A stretch of DNA of 64,000 nucleotides from Candidatus Poribacteria bacterium. GTDB lineage: Bacteria; Poribacteria; WGA-4E; WGA-3G. Location of the stretch: positions 1 through 64,000 of the forward strand of contig JAPPCZ010000047.1 in NCBI GenBank assembly GCA_028824685.1. Reading direction: 5' to 3'. Below the pieces are notes generated by a model. That model was not told the origin of the DNA and searched no databases. It saw only the letters and a list, made by a program, of their open reading frames with translations. A program made the position numbers and the translations under genes. This document shows positions 25,386-33,467 of the stretch, piece by piece (positions within the stretch are counted from its first letter, which is position 1; the number at the start of each line of letters is the position of its first letter).

Positions 25386-26138
25386 ATGTTCACATGGAAA
25401 CGTTTATTTCTCAGTTTAGGATTTCTGTTTCTTATTGTCATAATAGGCTGGACAACATGGTATTTCACCATTGTCCGTCCTAAACTCATCGGGAATCCTA
25501 TCGTGCTGTACAACACCAAACCACAAATAACAGCGGCTGACAGAGTAAACGCAGCAGTTACAGAAAAATCTCAAATAAGAAAAAATACTCAGGAAAATGG
25601 CACTGCGGAAACACATAAACCTCCAAAAGTTAGAAGTCAATTTGTGCGTGAGGGGAACAAAAACGCAACTGCTTCCCTTACACAAAAAGAGTCAGATAAA
25701 CACACAGAACATCCGGATAAGTCTAATGGCAAGAAGTTAAGTGATGAGGAATTGGCGAAGAGAAAAGCCGATGCAGAAAGGATATTAAAGCATTATAGAA
25801 CTCAGATAGATGAATTGCTCTATTCCACAAATGAACTCAAAAAGGAAAGTGAAAGATTTAAAGCGAGTTATAATCAAAACGAAATGCGTGCAAAACTTGT
25901 GAGGCGATTAAACTCTCTTTCTGCTGAAGATCAGCAAAATTATTTTGAAGATATCAAAAGTGGCAAAGCAGTTGATGATGCCCTTGAAACAGTGAGGACT
26001 ACATTTAAGGAGGGAGGAATTCCTGATAGTTTTACAGAAGTTTTCCTTGAATTGCTTAAACCACAATTTAGTGGAGAATCATATGCGGAGAAGCATTTAG
26101 AAGAACTTCGTGCTCATGGATTTGAACCGAAGTTTTGA
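25386..26138 (+). CDS. Membrane-anchored coiled-coil paralogue 1
   Basis: A 250-residue protein of an unrecognised family, present as four tandem copies. Residues 9-29 form one transmembrane helix after MFTWKRLF, leaving the rest outside the cytoplasm by the positive-inside rule. Then comes a polar, low-complexity stretch with a short His-containing segment (KHTEHPDKSN), a heptad-like helix (LAKRKADAERILKHYRTQID) and the conserved C-terminal block NSLSAEDQQNYFEDIKSGK, ending HLEELRAHGFEPKF. Copy 1 has AEDQQNY where the others have AEEQQAY. It precedes copy 2 by 36 bp. Confidence 0.8.
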   Translation: MFTWKRLFLSLGFLFLIVIIGWTTWYFTIVRPKLIGNPIVLYNTKPQITAADRVNAAVTEKSQIRKNTQENGTAETHKPPKVRSQFVREGNKNATASLTQKESDKHTEHPDKSNGKKLSDEELAKRKADAERILKHYRTQIDELLYSTNELKKESERFKASYNQNEMRAKLVRRLNSLSAEDQQNYFEDIKSGKAVDDALETVRTTFKEGGIPDSFTEVFLELLKPQFSGESYAEKHLEELRAHGFEPKF

Positions 26139-26174
26139 GAAATGGAGAGTCCTCAAAACTAATGAGGTAACAGA

Positions 26175-26906
26175 ATGTTCACATGGAAACGTTTATTTTT
26201 CAGTTTAGGATTTCTGTTTTTTGTCGTCATCATAGGTTGGACAACATGGTACATTACCATTGTACGACCTAAGATCATAAGTGAACCAGTTGTAATATAT
26301 AATGTGAAGGAACCAAAAGCAGCAAAAAAAACCACAGATACACTCGTTGTAAAGTCATCTGAGAAAAAGAACAATATCCAAGCAGATGGTGATACAAATA
26401 AGCCTCAAAACGGTGAGAGCCAAAGCAAGGTTGTTAAAGAGAAAAACGACTCTGTGGAGACTAAACAGAAATTAGATCAAAATAAACACTCATCGGAAAC
26501 ACATCAACATAGTAAAGAGGATTTAGCAAGATGGGCGAAAGAAATAAAAGAATTAGAGGATATGGAAGAAGTCATCAATGAAAAATTAGTTTATATTCAA
26601 GCAGATTTAAGAAATATTGAAAAGAGAAGTCAAAGACGTTTGCAGGAAAAAGCGAATAGACTAAATTCTCTTTCGGCTGAAGAACAACAAGCCTATTTTG
26701 ATAACATGCGAAATGGACTTGCAGAAATACCTTCAGATTATTTTGACTCCATACAGAATACTGCACAATCGGCAGGTATACCAGATTTACTAACGTCTTT
26801 TTTCCTGGAGGATTTCAGACAAATAATTCGAGAAGGTATTTCAGAGGAAGAGGTAAGAGAACATTTGGAAGAACTTCGTGCACATGGATTTAAACCGAAG
26901 TTTTGA
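26175..26906 (+). CDS. Membrane-anchored coiled-coil paralogue 2
   Basis: A 243-residue paralogue: MFTWKRLFFSLGFLFFVVII anchor, IVRPKIISEPVVIYN, a Lys-rich linker with a His-containing patch (NKHSSETHQHSKED), a helix (KEIKELEDMEEVINEKLVYIQADLRNIEKR), then NSLSAEEQQAYFDNMRNG and HLEELRAHGFKPKF. The N-terminal 45 and C-terminal 15 residues are conserved with the other copies while the middle has diverged. This implies the anchor and the C-terminal motif are the constrained parts. Its leader (gagtcctcaaaactaatgag) lacks the gene remnant found before copies 3 and 4. Confidence 0.8.
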   Translation: MFTWKRLFFSLGFLFFVVIIGWTTWYITIVRPKIISEPVVIYNVKEPKAAKKTTDTLVVKSSEKKNNIQADGDTNKPQNGESQSKVVKEKNDSVETKQKLDQNKHSSETHQHSKEDLARWAKEIKELEDMEEVINEKLVYIQADLRNIEKRSQRRLQEKANRLNSLSAEEQQAYFDNMRNGLAEIPSDYFDSIQNTAQSAGIPDLLTSFFLEDFRQIIREGISEEEVREHLEELRAHGFKPKF

Positions 26907-26925
26907 GAAAAGGAGAGTCACTTCT

Positions 26926-27015
26926 ATGAAAGACACCACTTTTCTATACGGTGTTTGCCCCAAAACTAACGAGGTAACAGAATGTTCACATGGAAACGTT
27001 TATTTTTTAGTTTAG
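26926..27015 (+). pseudogene. Truncated 5' remnant of the MKDNYFLYGV peptide gene (first)
   Basis: ATGAAAGACACCACTTTTCT at 26926 with AAGGAG upstream encodes MKDTTFLYGV, matching the start of the intact 88-residue gene at 28527 (MKDNYFLYGV). After about 10 codons it runs into the leader and then into the start of copy 3 in another frame, stopping at 27013-27015. It is a deletion remnant, possibly still translated as a 29-residue leader peptide overlapping the next start. Confidence 0.7.
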
Positions 27016-27719
27016 GGTTTCTGTTTCTTACCGTCATAATAGGATGGGCAACATGGTATTTTACCATTGTACGTCCTAAACTCATAGCGGAACCGGTTAT
27101 GCGTTACAACACCGAATCCCAAACAACAATGGAAAACACGTCAGACGCAGCAGTTGCAGGAAAATCTCATATAAAGAAAGATACCCAAGAAGATAATACC
27201 GTTCAAACACATAAACATCCAGAAAATGTGAGCCAATCCAAGCGTGAAGGATCAAAAAATATAGCATCTTCTCCTGCACAAAAAGAATCAGATCAACAGG
27301 CACACTCTTCTAAAACACATCCGCATAACGATGAGGAATGGGCAAAAGAGTTAAAAGAAATAGAAGAGTTTAGTGAAATCGTGCGGGAAAGAACCGCAGG
27401 TGTGAAAGCCCGTCTAAAATTAATGGAAGAGAATAGAGCGAAACGTATGTATGAAAAAGCAAATAGACTCAATTCTCTTTCTGCTGAGGAGCAGCAAGCT
27501 TATTTTGATAACATGCGGGATGGAAAGGAAGTTGCAAAAATACTTCCAAATTTCTTTGAAGCCTTACGGAATAATGCGAAAACGTTAGATATTCCAGATG
27601 AAATAACGGACACGTTCGTTGAAAATTTTAAACAAAGAATGCAAGAAAGAACTTCAGAGGCAGGAGTAAAAAGGCATTTAGAAGAGCTGCGTGCTCATGG
27701 ATTTAAACCGAAGTTTTGA
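26982..27719 (+). CDS. Membrane-anchored coiled-coil paralogue 3
   Basis: A 245-residue paralogue with MFTWKRLFFSLGFLFLTVII anchor and IVRPKLIAEPVMRYNTES. The middle holds HSSKTHPHNDEEWAKE (His-containing) and a helix rich in E, K and R; the end is NSLSAEEQQAYFDNMRDGKE to HLEELRAHGFKPKF. The upstream 75-bp spacer (26907-26981) is identical to the one before copy 4, and the first ~150 bp of the two genes are nearly identical, so copies 3 and 4 arose from a recent duplication with an 813-bp period. Confidence 0.8.
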   Translation: MFTWKRLFFSLGFLFLTVIIGWATWYFTIVRPKLIAEPVMRYNTESQTTMENTSDAAVAGKSHIKKDTQEDNTVQTHKHPENVSQSKREGSKNIASSPAQKESDQQAHSSKTHPHNDEEWAKELKEIEEFSEIVRERTAGVKARLKLMEENRAKRMYEKANRLNSLSAEEQQAYFDNMRDGKEVAKILPNFFEALRNNAKTLDIPDEITDTFVENFKQRMQERTSEAGVKRHLEELRAHGFKPKF

Positions 27720-27738
27720 GAAAAGGAGAGTCACTTCT

Positions 27739-27828
27739 ATGAAAGACACCACTTTTCTATACGGTGTTTGCCCCAAAACTAACGAGGTAACAGAATGTTC
27801 ACATGGAAACGTTTATTTTTTAGTTTAG
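27739..27828 (+). pseudogene. Truncated 5' remnant of the MKDNYFLYGV peptide gene (second)
   Basis: Same structure as 26926-27015, shifted by 813 bp: MKDTTFLYGV followed by readthrough into the copy 4 leader, stopping within copy 4. It is identical in sequence to the first remnant across the spacer. Confidence 0.7.
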
Positions 27829-28508
27829 GGTTTCTGTTTCTTACCGTCATAATAGGATGGGCAATATGGTATTCCGCCATTGTACGTCCTAAACTCATAG
27901 CGGAACCGGTTAAGCGTTACAACACCGAATCCCAAACAACAATGGAAAACACGTCAGACGCAGCGTCTGTAGAAACATCTCAAGGGCAGAAAATATCTCA
28001 AGAAGAAGATGATGATGACACTACTGATACACTTGTAGAAAGTGAGGGGTCAGTAAACACATTACCAGACTCTGTGGATGATTCTAATGGTCATAATCAT
28101 AAAGATGGTCATAATCATAAAGACTTAAGTGCCGAGGAAATGGATAAGAAAAGAAAGTATCTGGAGACTATCGATAACAAGTTAAATGAAATTAAAGCTG
28201 GGATAGATGAAGTCAAGAAGCAGTCAGAAACACGAAATAAAGAAATTGCAAATCATTTAAACTCTCTTTCTGCTGAAGAACAGCAAGCATATTTTGAAAA
28301 TATCCGAAGTGGTAAAGTACTTGAAGAAATGCCACCTAATTTTTTTGAATCAGCAAGGGCAAATTTGCAATCAAAAGAACATTCAGAGGAAGCAATAGAT
28401 GAAGTCCTTGAACTTTTTAAACAACAGATACAGAACTTTGCTTCAGAAGCAGGCGCGAAAAGGCATTTAGAGAAGCTTCGTGACCATGGATTTGTACCGA
28501 AGTTTTGA
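27795..28508 (+). CDS. Membrane-anchored coiled-coil paralogue 4 (His-rich)
   Basis: A 237-residue paralogue with the same anchor (MFTWKRLFFSLGFLFLTVII) and start of the extracytoplasmic part as copy 3. It has an acidic run (SQEEDDDDTTD) and a histidine-rich direct duplication, GHNHKDGHNHKD, from an 18-bp tandem repeat at 28089-28124. A helix follows (KRKYLETIDNKLNEIKAGID) and the block NSLSAEEQQAYFENIRSGK; it ends HLEKLRDHGFVPKF. The His-rich insert resembles metal-binding linkers of zinc or nickel proteins, but function is not shown. Confidence 0.8.
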   Translation: MFTWKRLFFSLGFLFLTVIIGWAIWYSAIVRPKLIAEPVKRYNTESQTTMENTSDAASVETSQGQKISQEEDDDDTTDTLVESEGSVNTLPDSVDDSNGHNHKDGHNHKDLSAEEMDKKRKYLETIDNKLNEIKAGIDEVKKQSETRNKEIANHLNSLSAEEQQAYFENIRSGKVLEEMPPNFFESARANLQSKEHSEEAIDEVLELFKQQIQNFASEAGAKRHLEKLRDHGFVPKF

Positions 28509-28526
28509 GAATAGAGAATCACTTCT

Positions 28527-28793
28527 ATGAAAGACAATTATTTTTTATATGGCGTTGGCATTCTCGCAATTGTTGGCATCCTCGCTTGTTTTATTGGATA
28601 CGCAACAAACGCACTCCCGATGCACACACCACCAAAGCAAAAATCTGCTATCACAACATCTGCAGGAAAGAAGAAAAACTGCAAATGCTGTGCAAAGCGG
28701 GTGGAACGTGTTAGAAAAGCCAATAAAGATTTGCTTGAACGCAATCCCATATTAAAAAAAGTTTTAACCGAAACTGAACATAAGACGAAATAG
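28527..28793 (+). CDS. Small Cys-rich membrane protein
   Basis: An 88-residue protein with one N-terminal transmembrane helix (YGVGILAIVGILACFIGYA), then a basic tail with a KNCKCCAKRVERVRK motif and a helix ending TEHKTK. The C-x-C-C cluster suggests metal binding or a lipid/heme contact, but no family was recognised. It is the intact parent of the truncated remnants at 26926 and 27739, which implies the ancestral unit was one anchored coiled-coil gene plus one copy of this gene. It lies 18 bp after copy 4. Confidence 0.7.
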   Translation: MKDNYFLYGVGILAIVGILACFIGYATNALPMHTPPKQKSAITTSAGKKKNCKCCAKRVERVRKANKDLLERNPILKKVLTETEHKTK

Positions 28794-29035
28794 GTATGAA
28801 GGATTCACAAGACACGTAGTTGCCAAAACGTTGGATCACTTCTACCTCATCCCTCCTATTGTCCACGTGGTTTCTTTGCGTCTGCCACGTTTGATGAAGT
28901 TCCTTGTTCTCTAATCTTTTCCTATACTGCGGAATCCCCTACCGAGCTCTTCCACTTCACTCCTTCTTATACCATTTCTAAATAATGATATTACATTATT
29001 TTATAAATCGGTTGTCCGAATGCAACACCCTCTTC

Positions 29036-29079
29036 TGTAGGAGCGACCTCCTGGTCGCGACCGGGAGGTCGCTCCTACA
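29036..29079. repeat. REP-like hairpin with 16-bp perfect stem
   Basis: tgtaggagcgacctcc (29036-29051) pairs with ggaggtcgctcctaca (29064-29079); the loop contains ggtcgcgacc, itself a palindrome. It is the most regular member of the gtaggag...ctcctac family in the window. Confidence 0.8.
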
Positions 29080-29226
29080 AAGAAACTCAAAAATCGGAAT
29101 GATACTTTGTCAATTAGAAATGGTATTATAATAGCAAATCCCCATACCTACCACCACATGCCTCGCAATATTTATCTTAATGCTTAATACCACACTGTAC
29201 AATAACGCTAAAAAAATAGCCGTTTA

Positions 29227-29269
29227 TGTCGGAATTGTCCATCAATCTACGTGAATATTCATGAAGGCA
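29227..29269. promoter_or_regulatory. 43-bp block shared with the region upstream of the ECF sigma gene
   Basis: tgtcggaattgtcc... tacgtgaatattcatgaaggca matches 23912-23954 at 37 of 43 positions. It lies 136 bp before the STT3-like ATG. See the entry at 23912. Confidence 0.4.
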
Positions 29270-29405
29270 ACGATAAAACTGTAACATTCTTGAAGATGGT
29301 GGAGGCATCAACAAACGGTTCTCATCGCGGCAACAGACTCCCTATAGACCCTACGCTCAACCGGTCAATTATGCGGAATCTGTTTGTAAAAAATTTGAAA
29401 TTAGG

Positions 29406-31793
29406 ATGCAATTACCTCCTTATCTTCGGAAAATCCTCGTCTGTGCCTTGCTTTTATACCTCATGTTTTTCACTTTCGGGATACGTATCCAAGGTGTAGA
29501 ACATCTCCCTGCTGGACACTTTACAGAAAACGATGCTTTCCTCTATCAGTGGATGGCGGAGAAAATTGCAGAAAACGGCACCCTTCCGTCACGCGATACG
29601 CACCGCTGGCTTCCCCTCGGCAGGGACAACGGTCAACTGCTACCACTCTATTCTTACACCATCGCCTATACGCATAAAGCATTAGCGTGGCTCTTTCCTA
29701 CACTCACGCGATATCACATTCAACTCTACATCACCGCTATCTGTTTTACCTTAGGACTTGGTGTACTATTTCTTGTGCTTGTCCGTAGTCAGGGTCTGCT
29801 GTTTGCGTCCATTGTTAGCGTGCTATTGGCAACGTTACCGGGAAGTGTAGAACGTAGTGCTGCAGGTTTTGGCGATCGCGATGCATGGTGTTGGATGCTT
29901 GGCGTACTTGCTGTCGCCGTCTATCTGTGGAAAGAACAGATACCCTATAACTCCACTGAAAAGGAAGGTAAAGGGATTCGTAATTGGTACAGATACCTCG
30001 CCACCGCGCTTGCTGGATTTATCATATTTTTAGGTGGACTCTCATGGGAAAGTTTCGGGCTTTTTGTTTTAATCATCCTCTGTGCAGAACTCTGGAAATT
30101 CTGCACTACAGAGACAGAATCTCACCTAAAAGAGTATCTAATATGGATACTCATGTTCGTACCGGGACTCTATCTTATCAGCCCTGCCTATAGGAGTGGA
30201 TATACTTATGCAACGCATCTGGCAGCACTTACACTTGCCCCACCGATTGCAGTTTTCATCATGCGTGGACTGAGATACCTACTTCTGAAGTATTACCCTC
30301 CGCTACGTCCGCATGCCCGGAAGCTCGCGGGTGGACTCGCCCTACTCAGCATTGGAATAGGAATCGGTTATATCTTGTTGCAATCCGGGACATTTGAGAA
30401 TACCGCGTTCATATTCCGAGAAAACCGACTCATGAAGGATATGACAGAACTTGTTGATCCGAATTTCGGATATTGGCCCGGCAGGTACGGCACCGTCTTT
30501 ATGTTGGGTAGTCTCGGCTTGATACTTGGGAGTTTGTACATCTGGAAACAGAACGGGATTCCGCTTGCCGTAGCTCTTTCATTTTTCACCGCAACAACAT
30601 TTTTCCGATGGCCTCTGAGTGAGGCAATTGGGGAGGGCAGCTGCGATACACTCTTTCTCATTTCACTGGGACTCACGGCTATCACTCTCGCAATTGCATG
30701 TTTGCGAAAAGAAACAACTAAAAACGAATTGGTAACAGTTATAATGCTTGTATGGTTTGTGTTGTGGGTGGCACTTTCACGTGGTGCAAAACGTTATGAT
30801 TTCTTTATAGGTGTCCCGCTTGCCTACGGTACCGCATGGCTCTTGTGGCAGTTGCCAGCGACACTCACACAACAATTTAAAAAACCGCAGTGGATACCCG
30901 CTACAATTGCAATTGCTGTTTTAATACCCGTTCTTTTTTGGACTCCCCTCGGTGGGCATGCAAACAGCGCAGTTCCCTCTGCCGCTTACTGGCGAAAACC
31001 GCTCCCCGGAACAGGAGATATCGCACAAGCACTCAACTGGATAAAAACTTCGCTTCCACAAGATACTGTCATAGCAGCAAACTGGAGTTATGGCAGCAGA
31101 CTTAACGTTTTCGGTGGTGTCAAAACCATAACCGATCAGGATACGTTTCTCCCACACTGGATACACCTATATTACCGCCACGTCTACTGTGCACAAGACG
31201 TACGAGAAGCGCTTGAATTTCTCAAAACCCACGGCGCTACACATCTCATGTTAAGAGAGTGGGGACTGATTGACCGTGCCTCTACCTATTCTTATATCGG
31301 CAGCGATAAAAACAGTGATAAAAGATTCGGATTCACCCGCCTTGTTCAGCTTGGATTCAAACGTCTCTCAAAAATAGAACAGACACCATTTCTTTACGTT
31401 GAAGAACCTGATATAACGTCACCACCTGATTTCATAACGGCACGGCTGAAAGAAGGAGAGACAGCGCGACTCCCTTATGTGGCGTTCAAAGGCACTAAAC
31501 GCCATATCTACAAAACCTCAATTGACGACAATCCACACGGAAACGTTATCCTATATTACGATGAAAAAGATGATCTTGAAAAAGCCTTCCACATTTCTAA
31601 TCTCGGTTGGCAAAGTCTTGCTGTCCGTCTCTACTTCCTCGGGGACTTCTCCGACATCTTTGTCCCTATCTATCCTACAAATGGTGAAGATACCGCCCCT
31701 CTCAAGATTTGGGAAATTCATTATCCGCCTGATATAAAAACTGATGACAAATATCTTGCTATAGAGCCAACAAGCGAACAAGCAAAAAAATAG
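29406..31793 (+). CDS. STT3/PglB-like oligosaccharyltransferase
   Basis: A 795-residue polytopic membrane protein with about 12 hydrophobic helices in the first ~500 residues and a soluble C-terminal domain. STT3 signatures are present: FTENDAFLYQW (first metal-site aspartate, D43), GFGDRDAWCW (D157/D159, the DxD-type second site), SWESFG, and NWSYGSRLNVFGG near residue 557 in place of the WWDYG acceptor-recognition motif, followed by TITDQDTF. STT3 enzymes transfer lipid-linked glycans to asparagine in secreted proteins. WWD is altered to NWS, so acceptor specificity may differ, or it may be another GT-C enzyme of the same fold. It abuts a methyltransferase gene with no gap. Confidence 0.75.
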   Translation: MQLPPYLRKILVCALLLYLMFFTFGIRIQGVEHLPAGHFTENDAFLYQWMAEKIAENGTLPSRDTHRWLPLGRDNGQLLPLYSYTIAYTHKALAWLFPTLTRYHIQLYITAICFTLGLGVLFLVLVRSQGLLFASIVSVLLATLPGSVERSAAGFGDRDAWCWMLGVLAVAVYLWKEQIPYNSTEKEGKGIRNWYRYLATALAGFIIFLGGLSWESFGLFVLIILCAELWKFCTTETESHLKEYLIWILMFVPGLYLISPAYRSGYTYATHLAALTLAPPIAVFIMRGLRYLLLKYYPPLRPHARKLAGGLALLSIGIGIGYILLQSGTFENTAFIFRENRLMKDMTELVDPNFGYWPGRYGTVFMLGSLGLILGSLYIWKQNGIPLAVALSFFTATTFFRWPLSEAIGEGSCDTLFLISLGLTAITLAIACLRKETTKNELVTVIMLVWFVLWVALSRGAKRYDFFIGVPLAYGTAWLLWQLPATLTQQFKKPQWIPATIAIAVLIPVLFWTPLGGHANSAVPSAAYWRKPLPGTGDIAQALNWIKTSLPQDTVIAANWSYGSRLNVFGGVKTITDQDTFLPHWIHLYYRHVYCAQDVREALEFLKTHGATHLMLREWGLIDRASTYSYIGSDKNSDKRFGFTRLVQLGFKRLSKIEQTPFLYVEEPDITSPPDFITARLKEGETARLPYVAFKGTKRHIYKTSIDDNPHGNVILYYDEKDDLEKAFHISNLGWQSLAVRLYFLGDFSDIFVPIYPTNGEDTAPLKIWEIHYPPDIKTDDKYLAIEPTSEQAKK

Positions 31794-32405
31794 ATGGTAA
31801 ACTCTATTACTCGATTTTTCAAAAACAGGAAGTACCAACAAGGTGATCAGTATCCAAGAAAACCCCTTGATTCCTTCCTTGAATATCTCCGATTTACGAA
31901 AGTCGAACCGTACATTCCGATAGGTGCACATCTCTTGGACATTGGGACTGGAGACGGCAACTTTTTACGTTATCTCAATGGGCATCTGCAGGCAGCTATA
32001 GGGATTGACTCACATCTCACACAAACTGTGAAATTTGGGACGTGTCGCCTTATACCTGGATATTTCCCTTATGACTTCGTTAAAGATGAAACCTTTGATG
32101 TCATCACGATGTTGGCAACTGTTGAGCATATCCCGATGAATGCCCTCCCATCAGTTGCAGATGCATGTTGGAAATATCTAAAGCCCAGCGGACAAGTCAT
32201 TATCACAGTGCAACACCCACGCGTTGAGAAACTCCTTGACTTGCTAAAAGTACTTGGAATCGTTGAAGGATTCTCAATACATGAGCATTACGGGTTCAAT
32301 CCAGAGTGCCTTCCAAATATTTTCAATCAGTGGAATCTAATAAAATGGGAACGTTGGGGATTTGGATGCAATAACCTATTCATATTTGAAAAACCCTTAT
32401 GGTAA
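31794..32405 (+). CDS. Class I SAM-dependent methyltransferase
   Basis: A 203-residue methyltransferase. Motif I is HLLDIGTGDGNFLRYL, the acidic end of strand 2 is AIGIDSHL, and post-motif FDVITMLATVEHIP with HPRVEKLLDLL follows. The ATG immediately follows the STT3-like stop codon (TAG at 31791-31793), so translation is coupled and the enzyme may modify the glycan or lipid carrier used by the upstream protein; this is inference. It converges on the epimerase gene across a mobile-element copy. Confidence 0.8.
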   Translation: MVNSITRFFKNRKYQQGDQYPRKPLDSFLEYLRFTKVEPYIPIGAHLLDIGTGDGNFLRYLNGHLQAAIGIDSHLTQTVKFGTCRLIPGYFPYDFVKDETFDVITMLATVEHIPMNALPSVADACWKYLKPSGQVIITVQHPRVEKLLDLLKVLGIVEGFSIHEHYGFNPECLPNIFNQWNLIKWERWGFGCNNLFIFEKPLW

Positions 32406-32426
32406 GATATATAATTATTGATACAT

Positions 32427-32563
32427 TATAGTGGACTATAGAAATAATTCTATATTTTCTCTGTAGAAGCGATTTCCGAATCTCGACAGAAACTTAGGAG
32501 CAGTCGGGAATCGGAGTTCCCTCCTACATCTCAAAATGCCTGTTAATTCTAAAGTTTACTATA
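32427..32563. mobile_element. Miniature inverted-repeat element, family 2, copy 1
   Basis: Ends tatagtggact (32427-32437) and agtttactata (32553-32563) are inverted repeats (9 of 11). The interior has ctgtagaagcgatttccgaa and gtcgggaatcggagttccc. It matches the reverse complement of 61019-61154 nearly throughout. It lies between the convergent methyltransferase and epimerase genes and may serve as a bidirectional terminator. A TA target site is compatible with the ends. Confidence 0.75.
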
Positions 32564-32571
32564 AAGGAGGG

Positions 32572-33399
32572 TTATTCATTTTTCGTTTGTTTGAGGATTT
32601 CAGCGATCCGCTCAGCAAAACGGAATGCACTGTTGTCTTCTGGCGCATAACCTATCACTTCTCGTGCATTGGTGATGCTCCAGAACTTATGTGAATTGTC
32701 GCTGATACCGTAGAAAATCTGGAACGGGATTCCGTTTTCGTCCTCTATATTCTCTGTTTCAATGCTCTTGACAAAGAGTTGAATCTGATCGCGAACACTC
32801 AAGTATGCACCAAGTGCGCGGTGCATTTTTTCATAATTATCCGCTGTTACATCATCCATATCTGTCTCACGTGGTGCACCGATACGTATTTGCACATTCT
32901 GTAGTTTCCCGCCTTTCCTATCGCCACTCGCAAAGACAAAGCCGAGATGTTCATACGCCTCTTTTGCCCATCCGTAGAAGTTATCTGACAACGGACGCAT
33001 CTCTGGCGTTACAATATCCCATTTGCCTGCCCAGATAAGATGCTCGTAATAGTCTGCTGCATGATTAGAACTGCAGACAACGACACGTCGGACACCAGTT
33101 TCGAGACTGGTTTGATAGATGTTGTATGCCATCTGGACGTTATTGAGTTCATTCTCAAAACCGCCGCCTTGGAATGCACAGTGAACAACTGCATCAACAC
33201 CTTCAAAGTAGGGTTTATATAACTCACGGTCAGGGTCGCTAACGTCAACGATTTGAATATCTTTGACTTCTCCTCCTTGCCGATTTGTTGTTCTCACGTC
33301 AAGTAGGACGAGATCGTAGCGTTCGCGGAATTCTGGTAACATGCGTCCGGCGATATAGCCTGCTGCGCCTGCGATTAGGACTTTTTTGCGGTTTGGCAT
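32572..33399 (-). CDS. NAD-dependent epimerase/dehydratase (extended SDR, uronate dehydrogenase-like)
   Basis: A 275-residue extended short-chain dehydrogenase. The dinucleotide loop is VLIAGAAGYIAGRML, followed by DVRTTN at the second strand, VHCAFQGG, VVVCSSNHAADYY and the catalytic YGWAKEAYE (YxxxK). The SSNHA strand and compact size resemble bacterial uronate dehydrogenases, which oxidise hexuronates to aldarates, so the substrate may be a sugar acid. The start at 33399 (ATGCCA, AAAGGAA upstream) is preferred over the TTG at 33402. Confidence 0.75.
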   Translation of the reverse strand: MPNRKKVLIAGAAGYIAGRMLPEFRERYDLVLLDVRTTNRQGGEVKDIQIVDVSDPDRELYKPYFEGVDAVVHCAFQGGGFENELNNVQMAYNIYQTSLETGVRRVVVCSSNHAADYYEHLIWAGKWDIVTPEMRPLSDNFYGWAKEAYEHLGFVFASGDRKGGKLQNVQIRIGAPRETDMDDVTADNYEKMHRALGAYLSVRDQIQLFVKSIETENIEDENGIPFQIFYGISDNSHKFWSITNAREVIGYAPEDNSAFRFAERIAEILKQTKNE

Positions 33400-33467
33400 C
33401 AAATATTCCTTTGAAATTCGTTAATTGTAGTAGCAATTTCTTGTCAACATTTATAGTAATAGCGTAC

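Larger units (their letters stand above)
28794..29405. other. Intergenic region before the STT3-like gene
   Basis: 612 bp with no convincing gene. It holds a 16-bp-stem REP hairpin (29036-29079), the 43-bp shared block (29227-29269) and otherwise AT-rich sequence. Open frames here lack ribosome sites and homology. Confidence 0.6.

Noticed and set aside
28089..28124. Recent sequencing duplication
   Set aside because: The 18-bp repeat gives an in-frame His-rich duplication that differs by one base, so it is more likely a real tandem duplication.
29251..29499. Small gene upstream of the STT3-like protein
   Set aside because: It begins inside the shared 43-bp block, has no ribosome site, and its second half overlaps the STT3-like start in another frame.
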